A DNA stretch of 64,000 nt from positions 248,001-312,000 of the forward strand of contig CP085928.1 in the NCBI GenBank assembly GCA_020735665.1. Reading direction: 5' to 3'. Under the pieces are notes generated by a model. That model saw nothing but the letters and a program-made list of their open reading frames with translations, was not told where the DNA came from and ran no database searches. The stretch comes from Lachnospiraceae bacterium GAM79 (GTDB lineage Bacteria > Bacillota > Clostridia > Lachnospirales > Lachnospiraceae). This document shows positions 25,721 to 35,587 of this stretch, one piece after another (positions within the stretch are counted from its first letter, which is position 1; every line of letters starts with the position of its first letter). A program made the position numbers and the translations under genes.

Positions 25721-26584
25721 ATGGGAAAAAGAAATTTACTTGCGGAATATAAAAGACGTCCCGGCTCACTGATCCTTCGGATACTTGTTTATCTGGCAGC
25801 AGCTTTGACGTTGGTTTGTATTGCTTTTATTTTGATCTATATTCTTGCAAAAGGAATTCCGAATCTGACACCGGATCTGTTCAAGCTGGAATATACATCG
25901 GATAATTGCTCGATGCTTCCGGCATTGGTTAATACGTTGTTTATGACATTACTGTCACTGCTGATTGCGGGACCGATCGGTATCTTCGCAGCTATTTATC
26001 TGGTGGAGTATGCAAAATCAGGAAATAAGCTGGTTGGAATTGTACGTATCACTGCAGAGACACTGACAGGTATTCCATCTATTGTATATGGTTTGTTCGG
26101 AATGATCTTATTTATGACAAAGCTTGGATGGGGATTGTCCCTGCTGTCCGGTGCGTTTACACTGGCGATCATGGTGCTTCCGGTTATCATGAGAACAACA
26201 GAAGAAGCCTTGCTGGCTGTTCCAAAGTCATACAGAGAAGGAAGCTTTGGACTTGGTGCAGGAAAACTTCGTACAGTATTTAAGGTTGTTTTACCGAGTG
26301 CTGTTCCGGGTATTTTATCCGGTGTTATCCTTGCAACCGGGCGAATTGTCGGAGAGACAGCAGCGTTGATCTATACGGCAGGCAGTGTGCCGAGAATAGC
26401 GAAGAATTTATTTTCTTCCACACGAACCTTGTCCGTACATATGTATCTTCTTTCCAAAGAGGGACTTCATACGGATCAGGCATATGCAACAGCCGTTGTT
26501 CTTCTTGTATTCGTAGTATTGATTAATTTCGCATCCGATGCAATTGCAAAGAAAATGTCGGCGAAAACAGAAAAAGACAGATAA
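25721..26584 (+). CDS. pstA: phosphate ABC transporter permease PstA
   Basis: Second membrane subunit, 287 aa. The start codon directly follows the pstC stop, so translation is coupled. Typical segments are AEYKRRPGSLILRILVYLAAALTL, GLFGMILFMTKLGWG and the EAA-type loop FGLGAGKLRTVFKVVLPSAVPGI. Confidence 0.95.
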   Translation: MGKRNLLAEYKRRPGSLILRILVYLAAALTLVCIAFILIYILAKGIPNLTPDLFKLEYTSDNCSMLPALVNTLFMTLLSLLIAGPIGIFAAIYLVEYAKSGNKLVGIVRITAETLTGIPSIVYGLFGMILFMTKLGWGLSLLSGAFTLAIMVLPVIMRTTEEALLAVPKSYREGSFGLGAGKLRTVFKVVLPSAVPGILSGVILATGRIVGETAALIYTAGSVPRIAKNLFSSTRTLSVHMYLLSKEGLHTDQAYATAVVLLVFVVLINFASDAIAKKMSAKTEKDR

Positions 26585-26611
26585 CAGATAGATATAAACG
26601 GAGATAAATTG

Positions 26612-27367
26612 ATGAGCAATATAAAATTTGATGTAAAAAATCTGAATCTTCACTATGGTAAATTCCATGCGTTAAAAGATGTAAATATGGAAATACCGGA
26701 AAAGCAGATTACAGCATTTATCGGACCTTCCGGATGCGGTAAATCAACATTCTTAAAATGTTTAAACCGTATGAATGATCTGGTGGAAGGTTGTAACATC
26801 ACGGGTGATGTGAAGTTAGATGGTGAAGATATATTTGACGGAATGGATGTAAATTTGCTAAGAAAACGGGTTGGAATGGTGTTCCAGAATCCAAATCCTT
26901 TCCCAATGAGTGTATATGACAATATAGCATATGGTCCAAGGACACATGGTATCCATAATAAAGAAAAACTGGATGAGATCGTAGAACGGTCTCTCAAGCA
27001 GGCAGCAATATGGGATGAATTAAAAGACAGACTGAAGAAATCGGCACTGGGTCTTTCCGGCGGACAGCAGCAGAGACTTTGTATCGCCAGAGCACTTGCG
27101 GTTGAACCAGAGGTCTTACTGATGGATGAACCGACATCAGCGCTTGATCCGATTTCTACGTCAAAGATCGAAGATCTTGCTATGGAGCTGAAGCATGATT
27201 ATACGATTATCATGGTTACACATAATATGCAGCAGGCAACTCGTATTGCAGACAAGACAGCATTCTTCTTACTGGGTCAGGTGATCGAATTTGATGATAC
27301 CGAGAAGATGTTCTCGAAACCACAGGATAAGAGAACTGAGGATTATATCACAGGAAGATTTGGTTAA
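26612..27367 (+). CDS. pstB: phosphate ABC transporter ATPase PstB
   Basis: ATPase of 251 aa powering phosphate import. Walker A is GPSGCGKST, the Q-loop region [16 protein letters not shown] is specific to PstB, the signature is LSGGQQQR and Walker B is LLMDEP. ATG 26612 is chosen over the adjacent TTG. RBS CGGAGA lies upstream. Confidence 0.97.
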   Translation: MSNIKFDVKNLNLHYGKFHALKDVNMEIPEKQITAFIGPSGCGKSTFLKCLNRMNDLVEGCNITGDVKLDGEDIFDGMDVNLLRKRVGMVFQNPNPFPMSVYDNIAYGPRTHGIHNKEKLDEIVERSLKQAAIWDELKDRLKKSALGLSGGQQQRLCIARALAVEPEVLLMDEPTSALDPISTSKIEDLAMELKHDYTIIMVTHNMQQATRIADKTAFFLLGQVIEFDDTEKMFSKPQDKRTEDYITGRFG

Positions 27368-27381
27368 AAGGAGTAAAGATA

Positions 27382-28032
27382 ATGAGGACAAATTATGACA
27401 GACAGTTGAAAAAACTCAATGATGAAATGGTTGAGATGGGATCCATGATCGAGGGTGTGATCGAAAAGGCGATCAAAGCACTTGTAAATCAGGATGTTGA
27501 TCTGGCACAGGAGGTTATCCGCAGGGATGATCAGATCGATCAGCAGGAAAAGGATATCGAGAGTCTGTGCTTTAAACTTCTTTTAATGGAGCAGCCGGTT
27601 GCAACAGATCTTCGTCAGGTTTCATCTGCGCTCAAAATGGTAACGGATATGGAACGTATCGGTGATCATGCAGCAGATATTTCCGAACTGACGATCCAGA
27701 TGGCAGGCAAACCTTATGTAAAAGAATTGGAACATATTAAGGCAATGGCAAAAGAAAGCATGGTCATGTTGGTTGACAGTATAGAAGCATATGTGAATCT
27801 TGATCTTACAAAAGCAAGAAAAGTTGTTGCCCAGGATGATGTGGTAGATGATCTGTTTATAAAAGTGAAGAGTGAATTGATCAATCTGATCCACAGGAAT
27901 GCAGATGCAGGGGAACAGGAAACCGATCTTTTGATGGTTGCAAAATATCTGGAGCGGATTGGCGATCATGCTACGAATATTTCAGAATGGGTCATATATT
28001 ATATAACAGGAGAACACATATCCGGAAATTAA
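27382..28032 (+). CDS. phoU: phosphate signalling protein PhoU
   Basis: 216-aa helical protein with two PhoU repeats. Each has the metal-binding E/DxxxD pattern (MERIGDHAADISELT and LERIGDHATNISEWV). It links Pst activity to the PhoR kinase and restrains phosphate uptake. It lies 14 bp after pstB. Confidence 0.96.
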   Translation: MRTNYDRQLKKLNDEMVEMGSMIEGVIEKAIKALVNQDVDLAQEVIRRDDQIDQQEKDIESLCFKLLLMEQPVATDLRQVSSALKMVTDMERIGDHAADISELTIQMAGKPYVKELEHIKAMAKESMVMLVDSIEAYVNLDLTKARKVVAQDDVVDDLFIKVKSELINLIHRNADAGEQETDLLMVAKYLERIGDHATNISEWVIYYITGEHISGN

Positions 28033-28068
28033 GAGTCTTATGAGATACAGGATCAGGAGGTGATTGTC

Positions 28069-28359
28069 ATGAGATATATATGGAATATGACAGCAGATGC
28101 CGGTAAAGGAAAAAGTAAACAGCACCTGATAAAAATGTTTTTGTTATTGAACAGTATCGTCTGGGGCGTGATCGCTGTGATTGTAGCTGTCACGTTGAAA
28201 GGAATCGGGCTTATGTCATCATGGAGTATGGCAGAGAGCATTTTGGTATCGGCAGGATATGGTATTTGTCTGGTAGGACTGATTGGCGGTACCGTATGTA
28301 TTTTACAAAACGACGGTCCTGACAGAACGTATCTTGAACAGAGACAGGAAGAACATTAA
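28069..28359 (+). CDS. small membrane protein of unknown function
   Basis: 96 aa with two probable transmembrane helices (MFLLLNSIVWGVIAVIVAVTL and ILVSAGYGICLVGLIGGTVCI) and short charged ends. AGGAGG at 28055-28060 sets ATG 28069. I do not recognise the family. Its place between phoU and the Na/Pi cotransporter, on the same strand, suggests a role in the phosphate response, but that rests on context only. Confidence 0.7.
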   Translation: MRYIWNMTADAGKGKSKQHLIKMFLLLNSIVWGVIAVIVAVTLKGIGLMSSWSMAESILVSAGYGICLVGLIGGTVCILQNDGPDRTYLEQRQEEH

Positions 28360-28396
28360 ACGCATTCAGCGTGAAATGTAAAATAAATTTTAAAAT

Positions 28397-28434
28397 TTTA
28401 CACAGACTTTACGTAGGAATCCTTTCCTTTTTAC
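28397..28434 (+). promoter_or_regulatory. Pho-box-like TTTAC repeats before the Na/Pi cotransporter
   Basis: TTTAC occurs at 28397, 28408 and 28430, that is at spacings of 11 and 22 bp, all on the same helix face. They resemble the repeats before pstS and lie about 70 bp before the cotransporter start. Confidence 0.65.
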
Positions 28435-28502
28435 ATACCTGTTATACGATGATGTGCGAAGGTACAAATGTCTAATTTATGTAAAAAGGAAGGAATTTTT
28501 TT

Positions 28503-30269
28503 ATGAGTATTTTTGATGTACTTGCACTGTTTGGCGGACTTGCATTGTTTTTATTTGGTATGAACGTAATGGGAGACGGTCTGACCCGTGCGGCGGGCGG
28601 TAAGATGGAACGTATCCTTGAAAAGCTGACTTCAACGCCGATCAAAGGGGTGCTGCTTGGAGCGGCTGTAACAGCGGTTATTCAGTCATCATCGGCTACA
28701 ACCGTTATGGTTGTTGGCTTTGTAAATTCCGGAATTATGAAACTGCGTCAGGCGGTCGGCATTATCATGGGTGCCAATATCGGTACGACAGTTACTTCCT
28801 GGATCTTAAGTTTGTCAGGAATTCAGGGAGACAGTATCTGGATCCAGATGTTAAAGCCATCCTCATTTTCTCCGATCCTAGCGGTTATCGGTATTGCATT
28901 TCTGATGTTTTCCAAGAATGAGAAAAAACATGATATTGGCATGATCTTTTTGGGATTTACGATCCTTATGTACGGAATGGATGCAATGAGCGGTGCGGTT
29001 GCTCCTCTTGCAGATGTTCCTGAATTTGCAAATGTGCTTTTAATGTTCTCAAATCCTGTACTCGGAATGATCGTAGGAACATTATTTACAGCAATCATCC
29101 AGAGCTCATCGGCATCGGTTGGTATCTTACAGGCACTTTGCATGACAGGAGCAGTTACATATGGAACGGCACTTCCTATTATAATGGGACAGAATATCGG
29201 TACTTGTGTAACGGCATTATTATCCAGTATCGGAGCAAAGAAAAATGCGAAACGTGCAGCTTTTGTACATCTTTACTTTAATCTGATCGGAACCATTCTC
29301 TTTATGATCGTATTCTATTCGATCAATGCATTTGTAAATTTCGGTGTATTACAGGATATGGCAACCCCGGCTGGCATTGCAGTGATCCACAGTATATTTA
29401 ATATTCTGACAACAATTGTATTACTTCCGTTTGGAAAGGGTCTTGAGAAGCTGGCAACTCTTACGATCCGTGAGAAGGAAGAACCTGTTGAGGAGATTGC
29501 GGAGCTTGTACCGTTAAAGCATCTGGATGCCAGATTCCTGGAGCAGCCGGCGTTTGCCGTTACCCAGAGCATGGATGTTATGAATCAGATGGCAGGGTAT
29601 TCAGCTGAAGCGTTATACGATTCATTAGAGTTGATGAAGGATTATTCGGATGAGAAATGGCAACGTGTTGAGGCTTTGGAAGATATCGTAGACAAATACG
29701 AAGATGAACTTGGAACGTATCTGGCGAAGGTCAGCGGAAAAGAACTGGCAGAGGAAGACAGCAAACGTGTATCCAATGGGCTTCATTGTATCGGAGATCT
29801 GGAGCGTATCTCCGACCATGCATTAGCGATCGCAGAAATTTATGCTAAGATGCACAAGGAAGAAATGGTATTCTCAGATAAAGCAATGGCAGAATTAAAT
29901 CTGTATTCAAATGCAGTTTATGAGATCATGAGCATGACCTGTAAAGCACTGAATGAAGATGATATGAAAATAGCAAAGAGGATTGAACCATTGGAGGAAG
30001 TAATTAATGGGCTGAATGCTACGATCAAAAAGCAGCATATCAAACGTCTGCAGAAGGGAAAATGTACGATCGAGCTTGGTATCGCTCTTGAAAATCTTCT
30101 GAATAATTATGAACGTGTGGCAGATCACTGTTCAAATGTGGCTGCATCACTGCTTCAGGTTAAGACAGACAGCTTTGATATGCATGAGTATCTGAACCGG
30201 GTCAAACAGGAATCAAATGTAGAGTTTCAGGCGATGTACAGCATGTATAAGGAAAAGTACAGTTTATAG
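28503..30269 (+). CDS. Na/Pi cotransporter family protein with C-terminal PhoU domain
   Basis: 588 aa. The membrane part (residues 1-310) has the two QSSSAT-type motifs of the NptA/PNaS family (VIQSSSATTVMVVGFVNSG and IIQSSSASVGILQAL). Residues about 345-570 form a PhoU-like helical domain, with GDLERISDHALAIAEI and NYERVADHCSNVAAS resembling the PhoU metal motifs. It offers a second, low-affinity or export route for phosphate next to the Pst system. RBS AAGGAAGGA. Pho-box-like repeats precede it. Confidence 0.93.
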   Translation: MSIFDVLALFGGLALFLFGMNVMGDGLTRAAGGKMERILEKLTSTPIKGVLLGAAVTAVIQSSSATTVMVVGFVNSGIMKLRQAVGIIMGANIGTTVTSWILSLSGIQGDSIWIQMLKPSSFSPILAVIGIAFLMFSKNEKKHDIGMIFLGFTILMYGMDAMSGAVAPLADVPEFANVLLMFSNPVLGMIVGTLFTAIIQSSSASVGILQALCMTGAVTYGTALPIIMGQNIGTCVTALLSSIGAKKNAKRAAFVHLYFNLIGTILFMIVFYSINAFVNFGVLQDMATPAGIAVIHSIFNILTTIVLLPFGKGLEKLATLTIREKEEPVEEIAELVPLKHLDARFLEQPAFAVTQSMDVMNQMAGYSAEALYDSLELMKDYSDEKWQRVEALEDIVDKYEDELGTYLAKVSGKELAEEDSKRVSNGLHCIGDLERISDHALAIAEIYAKMHKEEMVFSDKAMAELNLYSNAVYEIMSMTCKALNEDDMKIAKRIEPLEEVINGLNATIKKQHIKRLQKGKCTIELGIALENLLNNYERVADHCSNVAASLLQVKTDSFDMHEYLNRVKQESNVEFQAMYSMYKEKYSL

Positions 30270-30365
30270 TAAAGCATACGATATCATAAAGTGTAAATTA
30301 CTTTGACCATATATTAGAAATATATTATTATGGATAAGAAAGAACAGAGACAGGAGGAACGGCAG

Positions 30366-31040
30366 ATGCAGGCATTGATTTATATTGTAGAAGATGATAT
30401 GAACATTCAGGAAATAGAAATGTTTGCCTTAAAGAACACGGGATATGTAACAGAAGGATTTGCAAATGCAAAGAGCTTCTTTTCCAGAATGACAGAGAAG
30501 ATTCCGGATCTGATCCTACTGGATATCATGTTACCGGATCAGGATGGACTGGAGATTGTCAGAAAATTAAGAGAACGTCCGGAGACTGTGCGTGTGCCGA
30601 TCATTCTTGTGACGGCAAAGACAACAGAACTTGATAAGGTAAAGGGATTGGATATCGGAGCAGATGATTATCTGACAAAGCCATTCGGCGTAATGGAGCT
30701 TATATCCAGAGTTAAAGCATTGCTTCGCAGAAGCAAGAGTATTCAGGAGGATCAGATTCTTCGACTGAAGAACGTAACCCTTGATTCCGAGAAGCGTATC
30801 GTGCATGTGAATGATATTCCGTGTGAGTTGACCTTTAAGGAATTTGAATTGTTAAAGCTGTTAATGATCAACGCCGGAATTGTACTTCGGAGAGAAGTGA
30901 TCATGATGGATGTGTGGGGAACGGATTACGAAGGTGAATCCAGGACTCTTGATATGCACATCAAGACTCTGCGCCAGAAACTGGGAGATGCAGGGAATAT
31001 GATCAAGACAGTTCGTAATGTCGGATATAAGATGGAATAA
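30366..31040 (+). CDS. phosphate-type response regulator (PhoB/PhoP, OmpR family)
   Basis: 224 aa. Receiver domain has the acidic pair ED at 9-10, phospho-acceptor Asp53 in LLDIMLP and Lys105 in TKPFG. The C-terminal winged helix ends with SRTLDMHIKTLRQKLGD and VRNVGYKME. AGGAGG at 30352-30357 points to ATG 30366. Its neighbours, a PhoR-like kinase and the phosphate transport genes, support a PhoB/PhoP role. Confidence 0.9.
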   Translation: MQALIYIVEDDMNIQEIEMFALKNTGYVTEGFANAKSFFSRMTEKIPDLILLDIMLPDQDGLEIVRKLRERPETVRVPIILVTAKTTELDKVKGLDIGADDYLTKPFGVMELISRVKALLRRSKSIQEDQILRLKNVTLDSEKRIVHVNDIPCELTFKEFELLKLLMINAGIVLRREVIMMDVWGTDYEGESRTLDMHIKTLRQKLGDAGNMIKTVRNVGYKME

Positions 31041-31097
31041 GAAGAAGCAGGAAAATTTTATAACAGAAGAATCTTATAACAGAAAGAACAGGTTTTT

Positions 31098-32480
31098 ATG
31101 GAAGAACAGAAAGATAAAAAGGATAAGAAGGTCAGAAAAGACAAACGATTATCCAGCAAGATCAACAGTCGCTTTATAGCATTGACGCTGATTGCGATAT
31201 TGTGTACGATGATACTTTCGACAACGGTTTATTATGATCTGTTTAAAAAGGAGATCATGCGCGATCTGGAAAATTACACACAGACCTTGAAGAGTGCAGG
31301 ATTATTTGATGATATCAGTGAGCTCCGCAATGTAAGAATTAAGAATACAGAATTGCGTATTACATTAGTTGCACCGGATGGAACGGTTAAGTATGATAAC
31401 ATGGCAGATCCGGAGACCATGGGAAAACACAACGACAGACCGGAGATTGAGGAGGCATTTGAGAAAGGAGAAGGCGAGGATACCCGTCTTTCCCAGACGC
31501 TCAATATGAGTACATTCTACTATGCGATCCGGCTTTCAAATGGTTGTGTACTTCGTGTATCAAAGGAGACAAGCAGCATTGTCAGTGTTTTTTTGAAGGG
31601 ACTTCCAAGTATGACGGTTATTATGCTGGTACTTGTGACTATCGTGGTTCTGATATCGCGATATCTGACAAAGAGTATCGTCCGTCCGATCGGACAGATG
31701 GCAAAGGATCTGGATCATGTTGACGATATTAACGCCTATAAGGAGATTCGTCCATTGATCGATACAATCCGGGAACAGCATAATGATATTATGGAGAATG
31801 CACAGATGCGACAGGAATTTACGGCAAATGTATCTCATGAGTTAAAGACACCTCTGACAGCAATCTCCGGTTATTCTGAGCTGATTGAAAACGGAATGGC
31901 GGCAGATGGTGATGTCAGACGATTTGCTACAGAGATCCATCGTAATTCAAATCGGTTGCTTACCCTCATCAATGACATCATTCGTCTGTCAGAGCTTGAT
32001 GTAACAGAGAATGCACCATCTATGGAACGGATCGATCTGTGTGCGGTTGCAAGATCGAATGTGGATATGCTGATGCTATCGGCAGAAAAACATAATGTTA
32101 CATTGAAGTTCTCCGGTCAGCCAAGCTATATTATGGGTAATAAGATGATGATGGAAGAACTGGTATATAATCTGACCGATAATGCGATCCGATATAATAA
32201 ACCGGATGGAACTGTAGAAGTAACTGTGTATTCTTATGAGAAAGATCATTCAGTTGTCATGAAGGTGAAGGATACCGGTATCGGAATACCTGAGGAGCAT
32301 CTGGGGCTGGTGTTCCAGAGATTCTACCGGGTCGATAAGAGTCGGTCGAAGTCAACCGGAGGAACCGGTCTTGGACTTGCGATCGTAAAACACATCGTAG
32401 CGCAGCATGATGCGAAGCTTGATATAACAAGTGAACCGAATGTGGGAACAGAGATAACGATTACCTTTCAGAGCAGATAA
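31098..32480 (+). CDS. PhoR-like sensor histidine kinase
   Basis: 460 aa. An N-terminal helix (FIALTLIAILCTMILSTTVYY), an extracellular region of about 120 residues, and a second helix near residues 167-190 (MTVIMLVLVTIVVLISRYL) frame the sensor. HisKA has the phospho-acceptor His247 in SHELKTPLTAISGYSEL. HATPase_c has the N box (ELVYNLTDNAIRYN), VKDTGIGIP and STGGTGLGLAIVKH. It lies 57 bp after the response regulator. Signal input is likely phosphate status through PhoU and Pst. Confidence 0.92.
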   Translation: MEEQKDKKDKKVRKDKRLSSKINSRFIALTLIAILCTMILSTTVYYDLFKKEIMRDLENYTQTLKSAGLFDDISELRNVRIKNTELRITLVAPDGTVKYDNMADPETMGKHNDRPEIEEAFEKGEGEDTRLSQTLNMSTFYYAIRLSNGCVLRVSKETSSIVSVFLKGLPSMTVIMLVLVTIVVLISRYLTKSIVRPIGQMAKDLDHVDDINAYKEIRPLIDTIREQHNDIMENAQMRQEFTANVSHELKTPLTAISGYSELIENGMAADGDVRRFATEIHRNSNRLLTLINDIIRLSELDVTENAPSMERIDLCAVARSNVDMLMLSAEKHNVTLKFSGQPSYIMGNKMMMEELVYNLTDNAIRYNKPDGTVEVTVYSYEKDHSVVMKVKDTGIGIPEEHLGLVFQRFYRVDKSRSKSTGGTGLGLAIVKHIVAQHDAKLDITSEPNVGTEITITFQSR

Positions 32481-32491
32481 AAAGACAAGGA

Positions 32492-32528
32492 AAAGGAGCC
32501 TGTAAGAAGTTAGGAAACAGGCTCCTTT
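32492..32528 (+). terminator. terminator-like hairpin after the kinase gene
   Basis: AAAGGAGCCTGT (32492-32503) pairs perfectly with ACAGGCTCCTTT (32517-32528). The following T-run is short and interrupted. The next 300 bp to 32829 are AT-rich and hold no gene that I can see. Confidence 0.65.
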
Positions 32529-32829
32529 GATTTATAAGTATTCACACACACCGATTTAAAATTCAAGATTGTATGTTATTTACTATTCTGATATTATATT
32601 AACACACGCTATTTTAAATTTCAAGGTAAAAATGTAAGAAATGCACAATTCATTTTATTAAAAATATACAAAACTTTACCGACATAAGAAATTTTAAGGC
32701 GTGAAAAAGATGAAAATACGATTTACCACTGGTAATTTTCGGCTTTTGTTGTATATATATAGTGAACGGAAAAATGATGGGGCAATGAGTTAAACAGGTT
32801 GATTTAGACACAGATAGGAGGTTTTTAAC

Positions 32830-34776
32830 ATGTCATTAAATGATTATGTAAAAGCGCAGAAGCTTGGTGAAAAGAGATATCAGGCTGCACTTTCTAAAAA
32901 TGAATATCCATATCTGCCGGTACTGGATGAACTGATCACGAATTCCGATATTGCAGGCGAAGTAAATCTTGGTTTACAGCATATTTCTCTCGATCGGGTT
33001 GTAGGTACAGCGACAAAAGGTCGTACTACAGCATTTGCAAGTAACTTCATGCCTATATTAGATGCGAATTCTGAATTCGGAAATAAATGGTCATCTCTCT
33101 GTGACTCTCATATAGAAGAAGGAATCCATGATCCGATCAAAGTATATGAATATATGAATAAATTCTATGTCATAGAGGGAAATAAGCGTGTCAGCGTACT
33201 GAAATATTTCGGTGCGGATTCTGTCCCTGCGATGGTAATCAGAAAGCTGCCGAAGCGGACAGATGAGCCGGAAAACAAGATTTATTATGAATTTGTAGAT
33301 TTCCATAAGCAGACAGGAATCAACTATATATGGTTCACACAGCTTGGCGGATATGACAAATTAAGAGAATATATAGGATTGGCACCGGATGGTGAATTTA
33401 CGGATGATGATCGTATGAACCTGAATTCGGCACATCTGGCATTTGATACAGCATACAGGCAGAAAAACGGCAGTGACAGTCTTCCGATCACGGTAGATGA
33501 TGCTATGCTTGTATTTTTAAATGTATATGGATACAAGGCGTTACAGGATATGTCTTATGATGAGGTAAAGGAAAATCTGGATAAGGTCTGGGACGAGATC
33601 GTATTAAGTGCACAGAAGAAGAACATGACGATCGTTCCGAAGCTGGAACCGGTAGAGTCAAAGAAGAAGCTGTTCAGTATCACGCCGGTACCGAAGAAGC
33701 TTAAGATTGCATTTGTTTATGATAAAGAGCCTGAGAATTCTGTATGGATCTACAGTCATGATCTTGGAAGAATGGGCGTAGAAGGTAAATTCAAGGATCG
33801 GGTTGAGACACATACTTTTTCGAATATGGATGATAATACGAAGCTTGCAGAATGCCTGGAGCAGATCGCACAGGACAAATTCGATGTTGTATTTACAACC
33901 GGACCGGAGATGCTTCCGGAGTCATTAAAGGCTGCGATCAAATATCCGGAATTGAAGATATTAAACTGCTCGTTAAATGTATCGACCAGCCATGTCAGAA
34001 CGTATTATGCGAGAATGTATGAGGCGAAGTTTATAACCGGTATTATCGCAGGTTCACTCTGTGAGGATGGCAGGATCGGCTATGTAGCTGATTATCCGAT
34101 CTATGGAACGACGGCGAACATCAACGCATTTGCGATGGGAGCAAAGTTTGTGAATCCAAGAGCGAAAATCTATCTGGAGTGGTCAAAGGTCAAAGGCTCC
34201 GATCCGAAGAAACGGTTTAAGGAACTGGGCATCTCCTATGTATCCGATAAGGATATGATCACACCGCTTACGGCCTCCCGTGAATTCGGTCTGTATTCCT
34301 GCGATGGGAACGAGATATCGAATCTTGCGATGCCATTTTACAACTGGCGCGTATTCTATGAGAAGATCGTTCAGTTGATTCTGGACGGTAACTGGAAGCT
34401 GGAAGAAAAGAACGAGAAAGTAAAGGTTCTGAATTACTGGTGGGGCATGTCTGCCGGAGTGATCGATGTGATCTGTTCGAACCATCTTCCGGTTGGAACG
34501 GCGAGACTGGTAAATCTGATGAAGCGCTTGATCAAGGATGGTACGGTAAGTCCATTCTACGGCAAGCTCTATTCACAGAATGGAGTGGTTCGTGATGATG
34601 AAGATGGTGAAATGAGCCCTGAGGAGATCATGAAGATGGATTGGTTGGCAGATATTGTTGTTGGTTCGATCCCGACTCTGGATGAGCTGGTAGAAGATGC
34701 CAGAGATGTTGTTGCTTTCCAGGGAGTTAATACGCCGGAAAATCTGGAATTGAAAAAAACTACAGACATAGTATAA
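32830..34776 (+). CDS. cytosolic ParB-like domain fused to a BMP (PnrA-like) binding domain
   Basis: 648 aa with no signal peptide or lipobox. Residues about 95-140 contain a ParB/Srx-like signature (DPIKVYEYMNKFYVIEGNKR followed by VSVLKYFG). Residues about 288-580 resemble the BMP family of nucleoside-binding lipoproteins (KLKIAFVYDKEPENSVWIYSHDLGR, IAGSLCEDGRIGYVADYPIYG, WGMSAGVIDVI). A helical linker joins the two. Strong RBS AGGAGG at 32817-32822. BMP proteins normally sit outside the membrane, so this form may be an intracellular ligand sensor. Function is unknown. Confidence 0.8.
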   Translation: MSLNDYVKAQKLGEKRYQAALSKNEYPYLPVLDELITNSDIAGEVNLGLQHISLDRVVGTATKGRTTAFASNFMPILDANSEFGNKWSSLCDSHIEEGIHDPIKVYEYMNKFYVIEGNKRVSVLKYFGADSVPAMVIRKLPKRTDEPENKIYYEFVDFHKQTGINYIWFTQLGGYDKLREYIGLAPDGEFTDDDRMNLNSAHLAFDTAYRQKNGSDSLPITVDDAMLVFLNVYGYKALQDMSYDEVKENLDKVWDEIVLSAQKKNMTIVPKLEPVESKKKLFSITPVPKKLKIAFVYDKEPENSVWIYSHDLGRMGVEGKFKDRVETHTFSNMDDNTKLAECLEQIAQDKFDVVFTTGPEMLPESLKAAIKYPELKILNCSLNVSTSHVRTYYARMYEAKFITGIIAGSLCEDGRIGYVADYPIYGTTANINAFAMGAKFVNPRAKIYLEWSKVKGSDPKKRFKELGISYVSDKDMITPLTASREFGLYSCDGNEISNLAMPFYNWRVFYEKIVQLILDGNWKLEEKNEKVKVLNYWWGMSAGVIDVICSNHLPVGTARLVNLMKRLIKDGTVSPFYGKLYSQNGVVRDDEDGEMSPEEIMKMDWLADIVVGSIPTLDELVEDARDVVAFQGVNTPENLELKKTTDIV

Positions 34777-34891
34777 TAAGGCTATGCGGGTCTTGTGATC
34801 CAGAGTACGAATGTAGATGAGCGGGTTTTCTTTATGGAAACAGGCGGGGTACAGTTTCGTAGAAAAGAAAAGAAAACACGGAGATACGGAT

Positions 34892-35515
34892 ATGAAGATT
34901 CTTGTTCTTGCGGATGCAGAATCAAAATACCTATGGGATTATTTTGATAAGAAAAAATTAGAAGGAATTGACCTGATCATTTCCTGCGGCGACCTGGCAC
35001 CGCAGTATCTGTCGTTCCTTGCGACATTTACACATGCTCCGGTTCTGTATGTATATGGGAACCACGATACCTGTTATGCAGACACACCACCGGATGGTTG
35101 TATCTGCATCGACGATCGAATCTATGTATATAAAGGAATACGGATTCTGGGCCTTGGAGGCTGTATGGAGTATCAGTACAATGGTGCACCGCATCAGTAT
35201 ACCGAGAAAGCAATGGAGAAGCGCATTCGTAAGCTGGGTCGGCAGATAAGAAAACATCGTGGATTTGATATTATGATCACGCATGCCCCTGCGTATCGGA
35301 TCAATGATTCCGAGGATCTTTGTCATACCGGTTTCAAGTGCTTCCGGACAATGATCGAAGACTATCATCCGCAGTATCTGGTACATGGTCATGTGCATAG
35401 TAATTATGGCAGGGATTTTGTACGGGAATCCAGATACCTGGATACCACGATCATAAATGCATTTGAAAAATATATTATAGAAATAGATGAGACTGCCTTA
35501 CAGGCAGCGAAATAG
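34892..35515 (+). CDS. calcineurin-like metallophosphoesterase
   Basis: 207 aa. Dimetal-site motifs are in order: D-x in LVLADAES (variant of the usual DxH), ISCGDL, YGNHD, ITHAP and HGHVHSNYG. The first motif lacks the usual His (DAE instead of DxH), so metal binding at that site may differ. ATG 34892 follows a GGAGA-type RBS. It lies 116 bp after the ParB-BMP gene on the same strand and may be co-transcribed. Substrate unknown. Confidence 0.88.
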   Translation: MKILVLADAESKYLWDYFDKKKLEGIDLIISCGDLAPQYLSFLATFTHAPVLYVYGNHDTCYADTPPDGCICIDDRIYVYKGIRILGLGGCMEYQYNGAPHQYTEKAMEKRIRKLGRQIRKHRGFDIMITHAPAYRINDSEDLCHTGFKCFRTMIEDYHPQYLVHGHVHSNYGRDFVRESRYLDTTIINAFEKYIIEIDETALQAAK

Positions 35516-35519
35516 TCTT

Positions 35520-35561
35520 GCAAGCCAGGCGAAAGTTTGATAAACTTAAGCTTGGCTTAAA
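35520..35561 (+). repeat. hairpin between phosphoesterase and citrate synthase genes
   Basis: AAGCCAGGC pairs imperfectly with GCTTGGCTT, with the perfect inner stem AAGTTT-GAT-AAACTT. No T-run follows. It may be a weak terminator or a 5' leader element for citrate synthase. Confidence 0.5.
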
Positions 35562-35587
35562 TACTATATTCGAAAGGAGATAGAGGT

